64,000 bases of DNA from Amia ocellicauda (GCF_036373705.1 NC_089858.1:35702249-35766248), one strand, 5' to 3'; counted from the stretch's first letter, positions 1 to 13,306 are shown. Notes: generated by a model from the letters alone, not told the origin. Made by a program: numbers and translations.

Positions 1-585
1 CCCAGCATGAACCCAGCTGTAGCACGTGACCCAAGATAAGCGTTAACCTACACAGGGCAGGTAGTTAGTGAGTGCCGCAGTGATGTCATCAACCAGCTCC
101 TGAAAACTGGCCCGGTTTTTAAGTATGTATGCATGTGGTGATCAAGCTGGGGAAAGTCGGTTTGGTTAAATGATGATGTTCACCAGGACGCCCCACAGCT
201 ACGGGGATGACCGGATGGAGGCACGGTAGTTAAACAGAAGCACTGTAGCCCACAAATGCAAGTCTGGCCGTGTGTGGCCCTGGTCAGATGTAGAGCTGGT
301 GTCTGTCTGTGTGCGTGTCTCTCTATTTCCCCGCCTTTCTCGGTGAGGTTTTCCCAAACGCCCTCCCCCGGCTCCTGCTCGGCACTGGGCTCCAGTCAGC
401 TGTGCTTGATTGCCATGCTTAGCGGCTTATGTAACCGCACTGAAAACCCCCGTTGCTGCATCGCTGTGGTCTGATGGTCTGGGAACGTGAAGGGCTGCAC
501 ATACACTCCTCTCTCTCCCCACCCTTCCCTCCCTCCCTCACTCTTTCCATACCTCTCTCTCCATCCCTCACTCACCCAGTGTTTT

Positions 586-590
<5 letters not shown>

Positions 591-621
<31 letters not shown>
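591..621. repeat. (CT)n microsatellite
   Basis: A pure CT dinucleotide run in hk2 intron 1, embedded in a longer pyrimidine-rich stretch. Confidence 0.95.
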
Positions 622-624
<3 letters not shown>

Positions 625-886
625 TCCCTCAGTCACTCGCTTGTCTGATGCCATTCCTCTTTTGCTCCCTGTCTAGCAAGCAGACAGCTCTCTCCTGCTG
701 CAGTGTGTGTGTGTGTGTCTGGGGCTGTTAAATGTTATGCTGTCTTTTTCAAACCATCTGTGTCACACAGGCTTTTACTGTATACAGCAAACCTCACAAT
801 TCATCACTGACCTCTGACCCCTCAGGTTGTCCTACCCCAATTTCATTGAGAGCAAGAGAGACCAGGAGAACAAGCAGCCTAGCAGA

Positions 887-958
887 GCGTGTGTGTGTAT
901 GTATGTGTATGTATGTGTATGTATGTGTATGTATGTGTGTGTGTGTGTGTGTGTGTGT
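887..958. repeat. (GT)n / (GTAT)n compound microsatellite
   Basis: GT dinucleotides interrupted by a regular GTAT-GTGTAT motif, ending in a pure GT run. It lies in hk2 intron 1. Confidence 0.95.
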
Positions 959-2038
959 CATAAAACCAGGCAGTGGTGTAATGGGCTGTTCATAAACGAG
1001 AGGAGAAAATTCCTCCAGCCCACCGTGCTGTCTCCCCAGGGCATGTCTGGCCCCCTCTACCTCCCTGCGCTCTGTTGGCTATCAGAGATGGGCAGAGGGA
1101 CAGTGAGGGAGGGACAGCGACACAGACAGACGGAGAGAGATGGGCAGAGGTGGACATTAAGGGAGGCAGACAGGCAGAGAGGAGGAGATAGACAGACAGG
1201 CCTGGAAAGAAAGAGTAGCAAGGGAGTACGAAAAAGATGACACCACAAGGGAGGGATTGTGATCTATTGTGTAATTCCGATTAAGTAATTAATTCTCCCC
1301 CCCTGACTCTGCATTCTTTGAAGATACTATTCTTTATCATCTTAGATGGTGCTGCTCTGTTTTTTTAATTTTTTTTGTGGGGGTGGGGAGGGATTGTTAT
1401 TTTTACAACTTGAAAAATAACCGGAGCCAGGCAGCCAGAGTGGGCAGACCAATCACTGTTGAATGTTTATTGCAACTTTAATAGCATTATTTATTGGCTT
1501 TTTTTTTTCCTTGTTTTTTTTTTTTTAACTTCAAACCTATTTAGGAAAGTGATAGTGGTGAGCTGGCACAGCACTGTCCTGGCACTTCTTATCAGTGATT
1601 TGAGTAAACACTGGTGGATTTATAATTCAATCTTACGTATGTTTTGAAACAGGGGTGTTAAAGTAGATGTTTAAGAGAAGGGTTTGTCAGGAAGTCCCAT
1701 TCCTGGAAAATTATTCAGTGATTCTACTATCCCCCATGACTTAAACAAACAGGGAAAAATAAGTGTGCTGCATGGAGAGCAAACTCGTAAAACTGTGGCC
1801 CCAAACCTGGCCATGGTGTTCGCAATTGGCTGTGAGACGTAAGCTCGCTGCTGGTGTTTGCAATTGGCTGTTGGATAGTGTTTGAGCTAGTTCGTCACAG
1901 AGTTTGTGATGGCACTTCTGATTGGCTGGAATTCTGAGTGCGACGGCATTTGCCACTGGCTGCTCTGCTGTGAGGGCGCTCCGACTGTCCGAGTCCCTGT
2001 GTGGGACGGCACGAGTGACGATCCTTGTGTTGTTGCAG

Positions 2039-4884
2039 GTGGACAAATACCTTTACCACCTGCGCCTCTCGGACGAGGTGCTGATGGACATCTCCCACCG
2101 CTTCCGCCGCGAGATGGACAAGGGCCTGGGCCGCGACACCAACCCCACCGCGACGGTCAAGATGCTGCCCACCTTCGTCCGCTCCACCCCCGACGGCACA
2201 GGTACGAGGGCTGTCCTGGGCAGTGCGCACTTACATTCTGTCTCTGTCTCTCTCACACACAGATGTTTTTTCTTTAATTATCATTATTCATAATGTGCAT
2301 GCACTTTCTCGTACAAGAAAAGCATGCTTCAAAACTATCTCCATGAATATAATGCGTGTTGAGAGAGCAGATGGAGACAAATTTCCAGATACGCCCCAGT
2401 GGCTGGGCTCCATGGGAATGCTCTGGGAAGGGCCTGGGATCTGCAAGGCCTGGCCTCCCTACAGCTGGACCGAGGACAGGGTTGAGTGCCAACTGGGCTG
2501 TTCACGGGCTGTGGTCTGCCAGTTTTATTCATTTATTATTTAAATTTTTTTGGTCTTGTTTTTGAGCACAGGAATGCAAAACATTACACAAACTGGCAAC
2601 TACCAGATAACCGGCCCCTGTGCGGCTCTGACTCCCAAGGCATGTTTGTGCTCGGGGTGCTGCTGCCTGAGAGAGTGGGAAATAATAATAGAAACTATAT
2701 CATTCAAAATACACAGCCTGTCCCTCACGGCCTTCCCTCCTGCCCCTCCCATTGTTGGACTGCTGTCCGAGCTTAAAGTTTTCCACCCGTCAACACCACC
2801 CCCCCCCCCTGAAATCCCCCTCCACTCTCACAGGCGGACATGTTTCATTGCACGTTTCCTCACACATTGATGCACATTTGTTCACACACTGTTGTGGACA
2901 GTTCCTGTGCGCCTCTCTTTATCTTGCCCCCTGCCTCTCTCTCTCTCTTTCGCTCTCCTCTCTCTCTCTCTCTCTTGCTCTCCTCTGTCTCTCTCTCTCT
3001 GTCTCTCAAGTCTTGGCTCTGCTGGTTGTACAACTGTGCAGGCTGACAGGAGCACTGTTTGCACTTGCTGTTGACTGAGGTCATTATATGGCACTTAAAC
3101 TGCACTCATAGTGATAAGAGCAAGAGCAACTTTCTCTCTTTCTCCCATTGAAAGCATTATTGTACGAGTTGAAACAGGTGTTGTCAAAGCATTTACACAT
3201 ACAGTGAAAATAAAATAAGAGTACAGTAAAACAAACTAAAAATAGACAAAATACCCCTCGCTCTGCCCCTTCCTCTTTGTTGCTCACTCTCGCCATCTCT
3301 CCTAGGTTGTTAGTGGATTTTATTAGGACTCTGTGTGTTTTAGTGAGATGTCAATAACTCAAGTACCAACATCTTGTGTTTTATGGCGTCGGTTAGGGGA
3401 CGGTGGGGGTGGTGTTAATGAGTTGGGAGGGGGCTGTGTGCATGATGTTCGATTGAAGTGTTATTAAATGTCCTGAAATTTCCCCTGTGTGTGGCCTGTC
3501 TGTCTGCCTGCGTACAGAGGAGGGTGACTTCCTGGCCCTGGATCTGGGCGGCACAAATTTCCGTGTGCTGCACGTTAAGGTGTCCGACAACGGCAAGCAA
3601 AAAGTGGAGATGAAGAACCAGATCTATTCCATCCCCGAGGACATCATGAGAGGCAGCGGCACGGCGGTGAGAGAGAGAGAGAGAGAGAGAGAGAGGTTTG
3701 CTGAATCGTTGAAATGCAGAGACAAGACTGATGCAATAAAAAACCCACGATATGCGCACACACACAGCTAGGGAGATGGAGAAACAGTAAGAGGAAGTAG
3801 AGAGAGTGGGTGAAGGAGGCACTGTGGGGGGTAGAGGGGGTCTAATTTGTCTAAATCTTGCCCAACCACCCAGCTGTTTGACCACATCGCGGAGTGTCTG
3901 GGAAATTTCCTGGAGAAGCTGGAAATGAAGGACAAGAAGCTGCCCCTGGGCTTCACCTTCTCCTTCCCCTGCCAGCAGAAGAAACTGGATGAGGTGAGAC
4001 TGGCACCCGGGCAACAGACTTCCCGTCTCTGCGCACCACTTGCTGCAAGAAGTGAGTCGGCGGCAGGAGTGTGTCAGATTATATAACTTGCTCTCTCTGT
4101 CTGTCTCCGTCAGAGTATCCTGTTGACATGGACGAAAGGGTTCAAGTCCAGTGGAGTGGAGGGCAAAGATGTGGTCAGCCTGCTCAGGAAGGCCATCAGG
4201 AAGAGAGGGGTGAGTTCACGCTGTCACCTTGGGGGGGTGGGGGGGGGAGAGGGAGAGGGAGAGGGAGAGGGAGAGGGGCTGGCTGGCAGGCAGTGGCTGG
4301 GCAGTGAGGGATTAATAATGGCGTGTCCTCTGGCAGGACTTTGACATCGACGTTGTTGCGGTGGTGAACGACACTGTGGGAACCATGATGACCTGTGGGT
4401 ACGACGACCATAACTGCGAGATTGGCCTGATCGTGGGTGAGTGTGCTGCCTGCAACAGAGAGGCACAGGAAAGCCAAGGCCGGGTCCCGCGAAGGGTGGT
4501 GATCTGACTTGATTTGCATTGCTCTTACACTCGTGTGACCCGCAGGCACTGGCACCAACGCGTGTTACATGGAGGAGATGCGGCACATGGACCTGGCGGA
4601 GGGGGACGAGGGGCGCATGTGTGTGAACATGGAGTGGGGTGCCTTCGGGGACGACGGGGCACTGGAAGACATCCGCACGCCCTTCGACCGCGAGATCGAC
4701 ATGGGTTCCCTCAACCCCGGCAAGCAGCTGTGAGCAATTTAGGACAATTTGCAGATTATATATTTCACTTTGACGTTGAAACGTGGAAAAGTCCAAGGGG
4801 GGGTGAATACTTTTGAGAGCCACTCTGTGTTACTAAGTTGCTTAAACAACCTTATGGTGTTACAGGAGCTTGAATTCACCATAT

Positions 4885-4936
<52 letters not shown>

Positions 4937-6936
4937 GTTTGAGAAGATGATCAGTGGGATGTACATGGGGGAGCTTGTGCGTCTCATCCTGGTGCAGATG
5001 GCGAAGGAGGACCTGCTGTTCGGGGGCCAGATCACCGCTGACCTGCTGACCACCGGCCACTTCGAGACGAGCTTTGTCTCCACCATCGAGAAGTACGCTG
5101 GGGGTGTCGGAGTAGGGGGGGGCGGTAACTTTGTGGAGGGGGGGGGGTGAGGCTTGAGGAGGAGCGATCGTGCGACTACCCCATTGTGTTAACCTTCCCA
5201 CCACCCCTCTCTCAGGGACAAGGAGGGCCTGGAGTACGCGCGGGAGGTGCTGTGCCGGCTGGGCCTGTCCCCGTCAGAGGAGGACTGTGTGGCGACGCAG
5301 CGCATCTGTCAGGTGGTGTCCACGCGTGCCGCCCACCTGTGCGCCGCCGCACTGGCCGCCGTGCTGAGGCAGATCCGTGACAACAAGGGCCTGGAGCGGC
5401 TGAGGACCTCGGTGGGGGTGGACGGCTCGGTCTACAAAAAACACCCACAGTGAGTGTCCCTGTCCACAGTGTCCCCCTCTGTCTCTCTGACTGTGTGTGT
5501 CCCTCTGTCCCTCACCCACAATGAGTGTCTGTTTGTCTGGGAAACACCCACAGTGAGCCCTTCCATCTCCCCCACTATCTCTCATTGGCCCTGTCTCTCT
5601 GGAAATGCTCACCACCCTCCCTCCCCTTCCTTCCAGGTTTGCGCGTCGGCTTCACAAGATGGTGCGCCGCCTGGTGCCGGACTGCGACGTGCGCTTTATG
5701 CGCTCTGAGGATGGCAGCGGCAAGGGGGCGGCCATGGTGACAGCGGTGGCGTACCGGCTGGCCAGTCAGCGGGCCCAAAGACAGGCCACGCTGGCTGGGC
5801 TACGGCTGGACCGGCCCGCCCTGCTGCAGGTCAAGCAGAGAATGCTGGAGGAGATGGAGGCGGGGCTTCACAAGGAGACGCACGACCAGGCGCCCGTCAA
5901 GATGCTGCCCACCTTCGTCCGCTCCACCCCCGACGGCACCGGTGAGGGTAGAGGGGGTTAGGGGGTTAGGATCTCGCGTGGGTCTGTCAGACACGCAAAA
6001 AAAAAACTCACAATGTGATCCCCTGGAGATGATGGGGTGTGGCAGTGAGGAAAGAGCTGAACTTTAACTGAACACACTCCCCCTCCCTTTCTCTCTCTCA
6101 GAGAGGGGGGATTTCCTGGCGCTGGACCTGGGCGGCACTAATTTCCGAGTGCTGCTGGTGCGCGTGCGGAACGGCAAGAAGCGCAGCGTGGAGATGCACA
6201 ACAAGATCTACTCCATCCCCCGGGAGGCCATGCAGGGCACTGGAGAGGAGGTATGAAGCAGGGGAGGGGGAGGGAGTGAAGAAGTGTGGAGAGGGGTGAT
6301 GCAGGAGAGAAGGGGTGGGACAGAAGTGTCTCACACTGCGCTCTCTCCTCTACAGCTGTTTGACCACATTGTCCACTGCATCGCTGACTTCCTGGAGTAT
6401 ATGGGCATGAAGGGCGTGGCTCTGCCCATGGGCTTCACCTTCTCCTTCCCCTGCCAGCAGAACAGCCTGGATGAGGTGAGCTACAACCCAACTCACACAC
6501 ACACACGCACTGCTCTTGTCTGACACTGGAGAATCTCTGAAGGCACAGCAGCACTGGGAGTAACTGGGGACTGATTTCTCTCCAGGGGATCCTGCTGAAG
6601 TGGACGAAGGGGTTCAAGGCGACGGGCTGTGAAGGGGAGGATGTGGTCACCCTCTTGAAGGATGCCATTCACCGCCGGGAGGTCAGAGTCCACTTCTTGG
6701 CTCTCACTCACAACAATGCTGTCTCTTCCATACACACTCGCATGTTTACACAAACCGTGACATTCTGTCTCTCAATTGCAGGAGTTTGACCTGGATGTGG
6801 TTGCGGTGGTCAATGACACCGTGGGCACCATGATGACCTGTGGCTATGAGGACCCCCTGTGTGAAGTGGGGCTGATTGTGGGTGAGTTTGTCAGGGGTCA
6901 GGGGTCAGGGTGCACTCCTTTGGGTCTGTTATCCTG

Positions 6937-6968
<32 letters not shown>

Positions 6969-8674
6969 TGTGTGTGTGTGTGTGTGCGTGTGTGTGTGAT
7001 CCTAATTGTGTGCTTGCTTGTGTGTGCGAGCGCAGGGACCGGCAGCAATGCGTGCTACATGGAGGAGATGAGGAACGTGGAGCTGGTCCCCGGCACAGAG
7101 GGCCGCATGTGCATCAACATGGAGTGGGGCGCCTACGGGGACAATGGCTGCCTGGATGACCTGCGCACACCCTTCGACACGGCCGTGGATGAGCTGTCAC
7201 TCAACCCTGGAAAACAGAGGTACCATGACTCCCCCGTGACCCCTTAAACTGCCCCCCACACAAACCATCTTGACGGGAACATCACTGGAGGGCTCTCCCT
7301 CCCTCCCAAGTTCTGTCTTCTAAATGCTTATCTCTCTCTCTCCTTCTCCCACCCCCCAGGTTTGAGAAGATGATCAGTGGGATGTATCTGGGGGAGATCG
7401 TGCGCAACGTGCTGCTAGACTTCACAAAGCGCGGCCTGCTGTTCCGCGGGCGAGTGTCCGAGAGGTTGAAGACCCGCGGCATCTTCGAGACCAAGTTCCT
7501 GTCGCAGATCGAGAGGTGAGCGAGCGAGTGCATGTCTGCGTGAGGATCACTCCAAATGGTGGAGATTTATTGTGACCTAGACTTCGCATGCCTATGTTTC
7601 ACTGATCATTTTTATTCTCTCAGTGACCGCCTGGCCCTGCGTCAGGTGCGCTCGATCCTGCAGCACCTGGGTCTAGACAGTACCTGCGACGACAGCATCA
7701 TCGTGAAGGAGGTGTGCACTGTGGTGGCCCGGCGGGGGGCCCAGCTGTGCGGGGCGGGGCTGGCCGCCGTGGTGGACAAGATCCGCTGCAACCGCGGCCT
7801 GGAGCGGCTTCGGGTGACCGTGGGGGTGGACGGCACGCTGTACAAGCTGCACCCACAGTGAGTGACTCTCCAGACACAACGCAGTTCAGTGCAGAACCGC
7901 ACACACAGCTGTAACACGGCACACGGGTGGTGCTGCCGGTAGATTCTTACTGGTACACCAGCTCGAGGACTGGCCGATCACAGCCCGAAAAACAACACTA
8001 GTTACACGAGATAAATAAGTACTTCAATACGTTAGTGACATCTCTCGGTCTACACAAGCTAATACAGCACACGTGATAAAAGGCTTGCAAACCTTTTAAC
8101 TGTTAATGTCAAGTTAGCAAATCAAAGACATTTCCACAGTGGTGCATCGTGGGTAACCTACTGCTACGGAGTGCCAGCTGGGACATGCAGACTGATACTT
8201 GTGTGTTGTCAGTGCAAATGTATATTTTGATCATATTTACATTGCCATTGTGCCAATCCTGCACACAGGCCGCACCCACACAGAGCCCGTTGCGGTGCAG
8301 AATGTACACAGACTGTATCAGCAGAGTCTTACCTAGAATAAACCTCCGTATCTACATTGCTATTCTCCATCAGCTGAGTGTGGCCGGCACGGGAAGTTAT
8401 GCTGACTGTATCGGCCGTACTTTCTTGCTGTGCGCACGCACGTGCTTCTAGACAGAGCCAGCGCTGCACTGATGTCCATGCGTGCAGATGGTCAGTGCTT
8501 CAGAGCGTAACTCCTGCTCTCCTCCACAGTTTCTCCACCGTTCTGCACGAGACCGTCCGGGACCTGGCCCCGCAGTGCGACGTCTCCTTCGTCCAATCGG
8601 AGGACGGCAGCGGCAAGGGGGCGGCCCTGATCACCGCAGTGGCCTGTCGCATCAGGGAGGCGGGGCAGCACTGA
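2039..8674 (+). CDS. hk2: Hexokinase 2 (exons 2-18, 5' partial)
   Basis: ATP-dependent phosphorylation of glucose to glucose-6-phosphate, the first step of glycolysis; HK2 binds the outer mitochondrial membrane through its amino terminus. Exons: 2039-2201, 3518-3666, 3874-3993, 4114-4209, 4337-4436, 4546-4729, 4937-5092, 5216-5449, 5637-5941, 6102-6250, 6356-6475, 6586-6681, 6782-6881, 7036-7219, 7360-7515, 7624-7857, 8530-8674, all with GT-AG introns. They encode 896 residues; with the usual 21-residue exon 1 this gives 917, the vertebrate HK2 length. Two tandem hexokinase halves are visible, and exon sizes repeat between halves (149, 120, 96, 100, 184, 156, 234). Each half keeps [21 protein letters not shown], the catalytic Asp in [10 protein letters not shown] and a GVDG(S/T)(V/L)YK motif, so both look catalytic, as expected for HK2. 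The carboxyl end ([13 protein letters not shown]) is diagnostic of HK2 rather than HK1 or HK3. Confidence 0.97.
2936..3006. repeat. (CT)n-rich tract
   Basis: An interrupted CT-rich low-complexity run in hk2 intron 2, about 510 bp before the exon 3 acceptor. Confidence 0.9.
3669..3694. repeat. (GA)n microsatellite abutting a splice donor
   Basis: A GA run that begins within the donor site of hk2 exon 3 (exon end 3666, GT at 3667), so the intron starts GTGAGAGAGA. Confidence 0.9.
4231..4277. repeat. G-run and (GGGAGA)n repeat
   Basis: Poly-G followed by GGGAGA hexamers in the short hk2 intron between exons 4114-4209 and 4337-4436. The G-runs could form a G-quadruplex; that is inference. Confidence 0.85.
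4745..4830. mobile_element. Relic of a Tc1-like transposon end
   Basis: Within the hk2 intron after exon 4546-4729, the sequence around GTGGAAAAGTCCAAGGGG and TGAATACTTTTGAGAGCCAC closely resembles the terminal region of fish Tc1-like elements, which read roughly 'gtggaaaaagtcaaggggt ... gaatactttc ... ggcact'. Only one end is seen and there is no transposase, so this is a fragment. Confidence 0.6.
4890..4935. repeat. (CT)n microsatellite forming a splice-acceptor tract
   Basis: A long CT run directly abutting the AG acceptor (4935-4936) of the hk2 exon at 4937-5092; it serves as the polypyrimidine tract. Confidence 0.95.
6935..6999. repeat. (TGCG)n / (TG)n compound microsatellite
   Basis: TGCG tetramers passing into TG dinucleotides, in the hk2 intron between exons 6782-6881 and 7036-7219. 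Confidence 0.95.
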
Positions 8675-11225
8675 GGCCCTCCTCCTCCTCCCCATCCGCC
8701 AATCGGAGTACAGGACGGGGGCTGGGAGGCAGAGAGGGACAGAGACGGAGGCGAGGACCCAGGACTGTGGTGGAGCAGTAGCTTCCAGTCAACTTCCTTA
8801 CAATTAACTATGTGGCTCCACTGGTCAGAAACGCACAGTGAGGAGGAGGAGGATGTTCGCTGTGCAGGAGTGAGTGAGTCTGCGGTGCCAAATGGCGTTT
8901 GTTTATGGATGGATTCGCTTCTGTCGTTTATTTTATATTTGATTTGAAATTGACTGTTGTAAAACGGAGGCTGCAGTCTTGTGTGCTGGTTGGTTGGTTT
9001 GGGGGCAGGTGGGCACAACCTGGAGCGAAAACTGGAAACCAGCACAAAAAAATAAAACACTCCCCCTGGTGGACGCCTCCAGAGCTGCAGCAGCCGCTAT
9101 TGGAAGGAAGCTCCTAGGATGTCCCTTTTACGCAAGAATGTCATTGTTGTTTTTTTGTTTCATCTTATTTCTCTCTCTGCATTTTAGTGTTTGGGTTTTC
9201 CTTCAGGGCTTGTGTACACATCCTCACACTGCTAAAACTCACTGGTGCTGAATGTGTTTATTCAGTTAGAATGTTATAAATAAATGTAATTAATTAATTA
9301 AAAACACACACACAGAAAATGAATATTCCAGCCCCTGACCCCTGGGAGAAATGGCTTCCAATGTCTGTGCTTTTTTTTCTTATTTTTTTTCTTATTTTTA
9401 AAGTGTATTTAAGAAAAGTATTTATTTCTTTTTTATTTTTTTATTTTTGTGGTTATAGGCGTGTTCTCTCTGTGGGGAGTTGTGTGTTTGTGGGGGGGCA
9501 GTATTGTGCTGGCTGTGGTGCCAGGGTGGACGGGGCTGCTCTTCCTCTCGCTCAGCAAGGCTCGTGAGTTGGTAAATTTGCACAGTGTGGGTCCTAAATG
9601 CACTTGACGACCGGTGCTCCGAACTCTCCTACTGCTGGGTGGTGGATAAACGTATTCATTAGGGCAATTAAGGATTTAATTAATTAAATATTCACAATTT
9701 AAGTTCTGTGTGGGTGGGGGGGCTGACTGGTACACTGAGACACTGCCTGAAACATTTATTCCAATACTGAGGCACTGAGACACTGACGGAAACTCTCATT
9801 CAGACACTGACTGGTCTGTTTGCAGTCCACAGCGGGGGCCCCGGGAGCCACTTTGGCCCTCTATCCTACTGCCCTGGCAGAATGAATGTTCGGCGCACAC
9901 CATTCTGTATCCCTCTATCCCTGCACAGCCCCTTTTAAGGGACAGTGTGGTTGTGCAGGGCCTGTGGTATAGAGAGACTGGTGGGCAGGAGGTAGTGGTT
10001 TCTAAGAAGGGGACCATCTGTCTGTCATCCTTGGATGTATTGTATTTTATTTTACTCCCTTTTTTTAGCTGAAAATGTTTGAAAGGGGAATCTGATGGGA
10101 TTGTGTGGAGAAGAGCAAAGCCCTTCCCCCGGGGCCCGTGTCTGACCTGGGACAGGGACAGCGTGGGGTGGAGGCGTGCTGTTGGGGGCGGTTGTACCTT
10201 ATTTCCAGCCTGCATGCACAACATCTGTTTATTTTTGTTTAAGCCGGTTGTTTTGTTTGGGGGTGTTTAGTTTTTTACACTGTGTGGTTCCTGCACTACG
10301 CAAACCGGAGTAGAAGTTTAAAATCACAGCAATAATACAATACAGGGGGAGTTACACATATAAAATGCATGTCATAACAGCGGAATAATAAAACCATATT
10401 TATTGTACATAAGATGAGCACAGGCACAGACTATTTTTCTGTATTTTTGTAATAATGCACATGTACGTGCAGCTACAGCTCTCTGTGACTGCTGGCCTGG
10501 ACTGCCTGCAGTAGGGCTAGGTCACACAAACTGCCCTGTCTAAGCACTGCAGCCCAGACTCCTTCTGATGCCGTGGTCCTCAGTGCTCACCCCAGAAGGG
10601 CTCCCCGTGTCTCCCACCCTGGTGAGGTCACCTGACCCAATCTGCACCTGACCCCTGGTCCGCTGTGTCTGAGAAGTGCTTCTTCCCAGACTGCTACCAT
10701 GGTGCTGGAATAACGGCAACGCTGATTACGCTGCCTTCCTTTGCTCACTGTTTTACATCACATGCGACAGGTGTGTGCAGATTGCTTCCTGTTAATACTT
10801 TTTAGGAGCAGGGAGTCACGCTGGGCAGTGTTTGGATGCTGGGAGCGAGTGCCAGATCCCGGTTTTAATATAAACCACCTACACTTCACTCTGTCTTCGA
10901 GTGTTTATTAATCTGTAAAAATAAATATAGAGAGTAATAGAAATAATACATCGTAGCCTTTCAGTTTATTTTTCTATGCTTGTCTATATACGGTTATGAT
11001 AACCGAGCCAAATTGTGAACGTAGATTTCAGTCTTCTGTACTTCTGCCCGGGTCGGACGTTGTGCAAAGACTGGATCAAAGAATGATGCTGCTGGGGATT
11101 CTTGTTTATTATTTTTTTCCCTAATATAATTAACAATTGTTTAATTAGCTTGTAATTGAAAATGATCTATTGTACAACTCTAGCACCCTCTGGTGGAATA
11201 AACTTATATTGTAGTACTTTGTGTG
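8675..11225 (+). other. hk2: hk2 3' untranslated region (predicted extent)
   Basis: No open gene follows the hk2 stop at 8672-8674. AATAAA signals occur at 9051-9056, 9279-9284 and 11197-11202. The last is followed within about 20 bases by a GT-rich stretch (TGTGTGTCCGTCTGTCTG), the usual downstream element. Taking it as the main end gives a 3'UTR of about 2.5 kb, close to the long 3'UTR known for mammalian HK2. AT-rich segments with ATTTA-like motifs are present. The extent is a prediction; transcript reads would settle it. Confidence 0.5.
11197..11202 (+). promoter_or_regulatory. Polyadenylation signal AATAAA (probable distal hk2)
   Basis: A canonical AATAAA followed by a GT-rich downstream element from about 11219. 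Earlier AATAAA copies at 9051 and 9279 could give shorter transcripts. Confidence 0.5.
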
Positions 11226-13020
11226 TCCGTCTGTCTGATCAAGAAGTGATGCTCTTGCTTATCTCTCGATTCCTGTTAGCTTCATTCCTACAAGTCTGTT
11301 GAATGAATAATCCTAATCCTTTTCATTGGTAACAGTAGATGAACACACCGTTCAAATCACTTTCTTCATCACATTTTAAATACACTTGCAAACTTTAATG
11401 TAGCATTAAGATACTTTGCCCCGTCTGCCTCAAGCTAAGTGTAAGCTTTTTGGTGTGTACGTGTGTGACCTTTGAACTGTGGAATTGTTTTGATTGTTTT
11501 TTGAGTGAAATGTGTTCAGTGATGCAAGTTGTCTCGTAGGGAGGAAGAAGAATTTGTCAACAAATGCAGATGATCTTCACTATCAGACATGAAGGGCCAC
11601 CATTGAGGTTTCTAGGTCAATCATAATAATTCTAGTAAATCCAAAATCTCTTTGCTATAACCCACAGTCCCAGCCTGGCACTTCTGTGACCCATCCTGTC
11701 AGACCAGCTGCTCTGTGGGGGTGGCTGTCTGTAATCAGGCACTTTATTTTACTCTCCACATCCTCTGTTTGGAAAAGTCTGTCCCATTAACGCTTGAGGC
11801 AGTGTGTGTAACCCACCCACCCTCTCTCTCTTTCTCTTTCACTCTCACACTCTCTCTCTCTCTGTGCAGTTAATCGACTGGAGGTTGTGTTGTGTTGCTG
11901 TGCTGTTGCTCTGCTTTTGCTTCGGGGCTCATAGGACAAATACGGGTTGTCTGTACAGAAACAAACGCATTTAAACAAAAGCTAAAAAAACAAATCTATC
12001 AAAAGAAGTCTTCTCTATTTAGCTGTCTTTGGAGGTGAGCTTTGCAATCCATTCCTGAAGTGGAGCAAGGTCCTTTCTGTCTATCAGGTTGAATTCCTGA
12101 ATGAAAAATAAAGTGCAGACTTGTGCAGTCTCGGGAGCTGTGCCCTGCTGGGCTGGTATCAGTACTGTTTCCAGCTGCTGGCATGTAACCGTTATTAGTC
12201 TTCTCTCTCTCCCTCCTCCTCCCCGAGTTTCATGCAATTTAAATGAGAGGGAGAGGATCTGGCATGCTTTGAAATAAAAGAGAGGTGGTGAGATATCGTT
12301 TAAATAATTACTGTATCCGAATGACACCCAACCCCCAGGGCGACTTGTATTTGAAGAATGATCCAAAGGCAATTAAAGTCTTCAGAGGGAACTGAAGCAC
12401 AAACTTATATACTGGTAACTACAATTACGGACATGGTGTAGAGAAGAAATGAATCCCGCAGAGGAGATGGCAGCTCGTACCACTCCCTACTGTGATTCTC
12501 CACGATTGATACTGAGTAGTTGCTTGGGGTTGTTGTACTGATATGAGCAATAATTACTGATTTACAATCGATTGGAAACAATGGTGGGACTATGCTCACA
12601 TTCCCAGTGCTTTACAGTAAGGGTCAAATGCACTGTGTTTGTGGAAGTAATGTTTGTCTCTGCATTGCTGTGCTGCACCATAATTTACCATTGCGGTGCT
12701 AAAACCGCAGATTATTTGATTTGCTGTTATGATATTGGGACTATGTAACACTAATATTAACACTACCAATAATCACTGCAAATAATCTGTGCTTTGGGAG
12801 GGTGGCGGTCATAATATTTCATAATATGAAATAAAATGAGTAGGGCCTATATACAGGGCTTTAGCACTTATTATTATTGTTGTTGTTGTTGTGTAAAAAA
12901 TAACAATATACTACTACCACTTCTACTAATAGTACATTTAGTATATACAAACTATCATGTGTACCTACTCCTGCCTACTTCTACATTGCTTTACTGATGC
13001 AAGCTACTTCTTAACCTCAA

Positions 13021-13034
13021 TTCTTCTTCTTCTT

Positions 13035-13113
<79 letters not shown>
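13021..13113. repeat. (CTT)n(CTA)n trinucleotide array
   Basis: Several CTT copies followed by about 25 perfect CTA repeats. Confidence 0.97.
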
Positions 13114-13115
<2 letters not shown>

Positions 13116-13306
13116 TTTCTATTACGAACACTGATATTAACCTGCATACAACCATGCAATAATACATCATGCAGAAAAAGTATCTTTAGATATTTTAGTT
13201 ACAACGTTGCCCTCTGCTGTGGAAAAGTGGCAGTGCACACAGGTTACTCATTAGTTAGGTGATGATGGGATCAAGTCTGTGGGGCTGCTAATGACAGACA
13301 GACAGA

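Larger units (their letters stand above)
1..2038 (+). other. hk2: 3' part of hk2 intron 1 (no coding exon seen)
   Basis: This stretch lies directly upstream of the exon 2 acceptor at 2037-2038. HK2 exon 1 normally encodes only about 21 residues, the mitochondria-binding amino-terminal helix. I looked for it here and did not find it, so it should lie upstream of the window. The segment holds a CT run, a GT/GTAT run and pyrimidine-rich low-complexity DNA. Three inverted CCAAT boxes (ATTGG at 1825, 1863 and 1921) sit within 120 bp of one another just before exon 2. No other gene is supported. Confidence 0.7.

Noticed and set aside
1-2038. Search for hk2 exon 1
   Set aside because: No sequence resembling the conserved amino-terminal mitochondrial-binding helix with a following donor was found; intron 1 is long in this family.
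3415-4823. Two 199-codon minus-strand open frames
   Set aside because: They are antisense to GC-rich hk2 exons and cross introns and GA/GAGGGA repeats; no recognisable protein.
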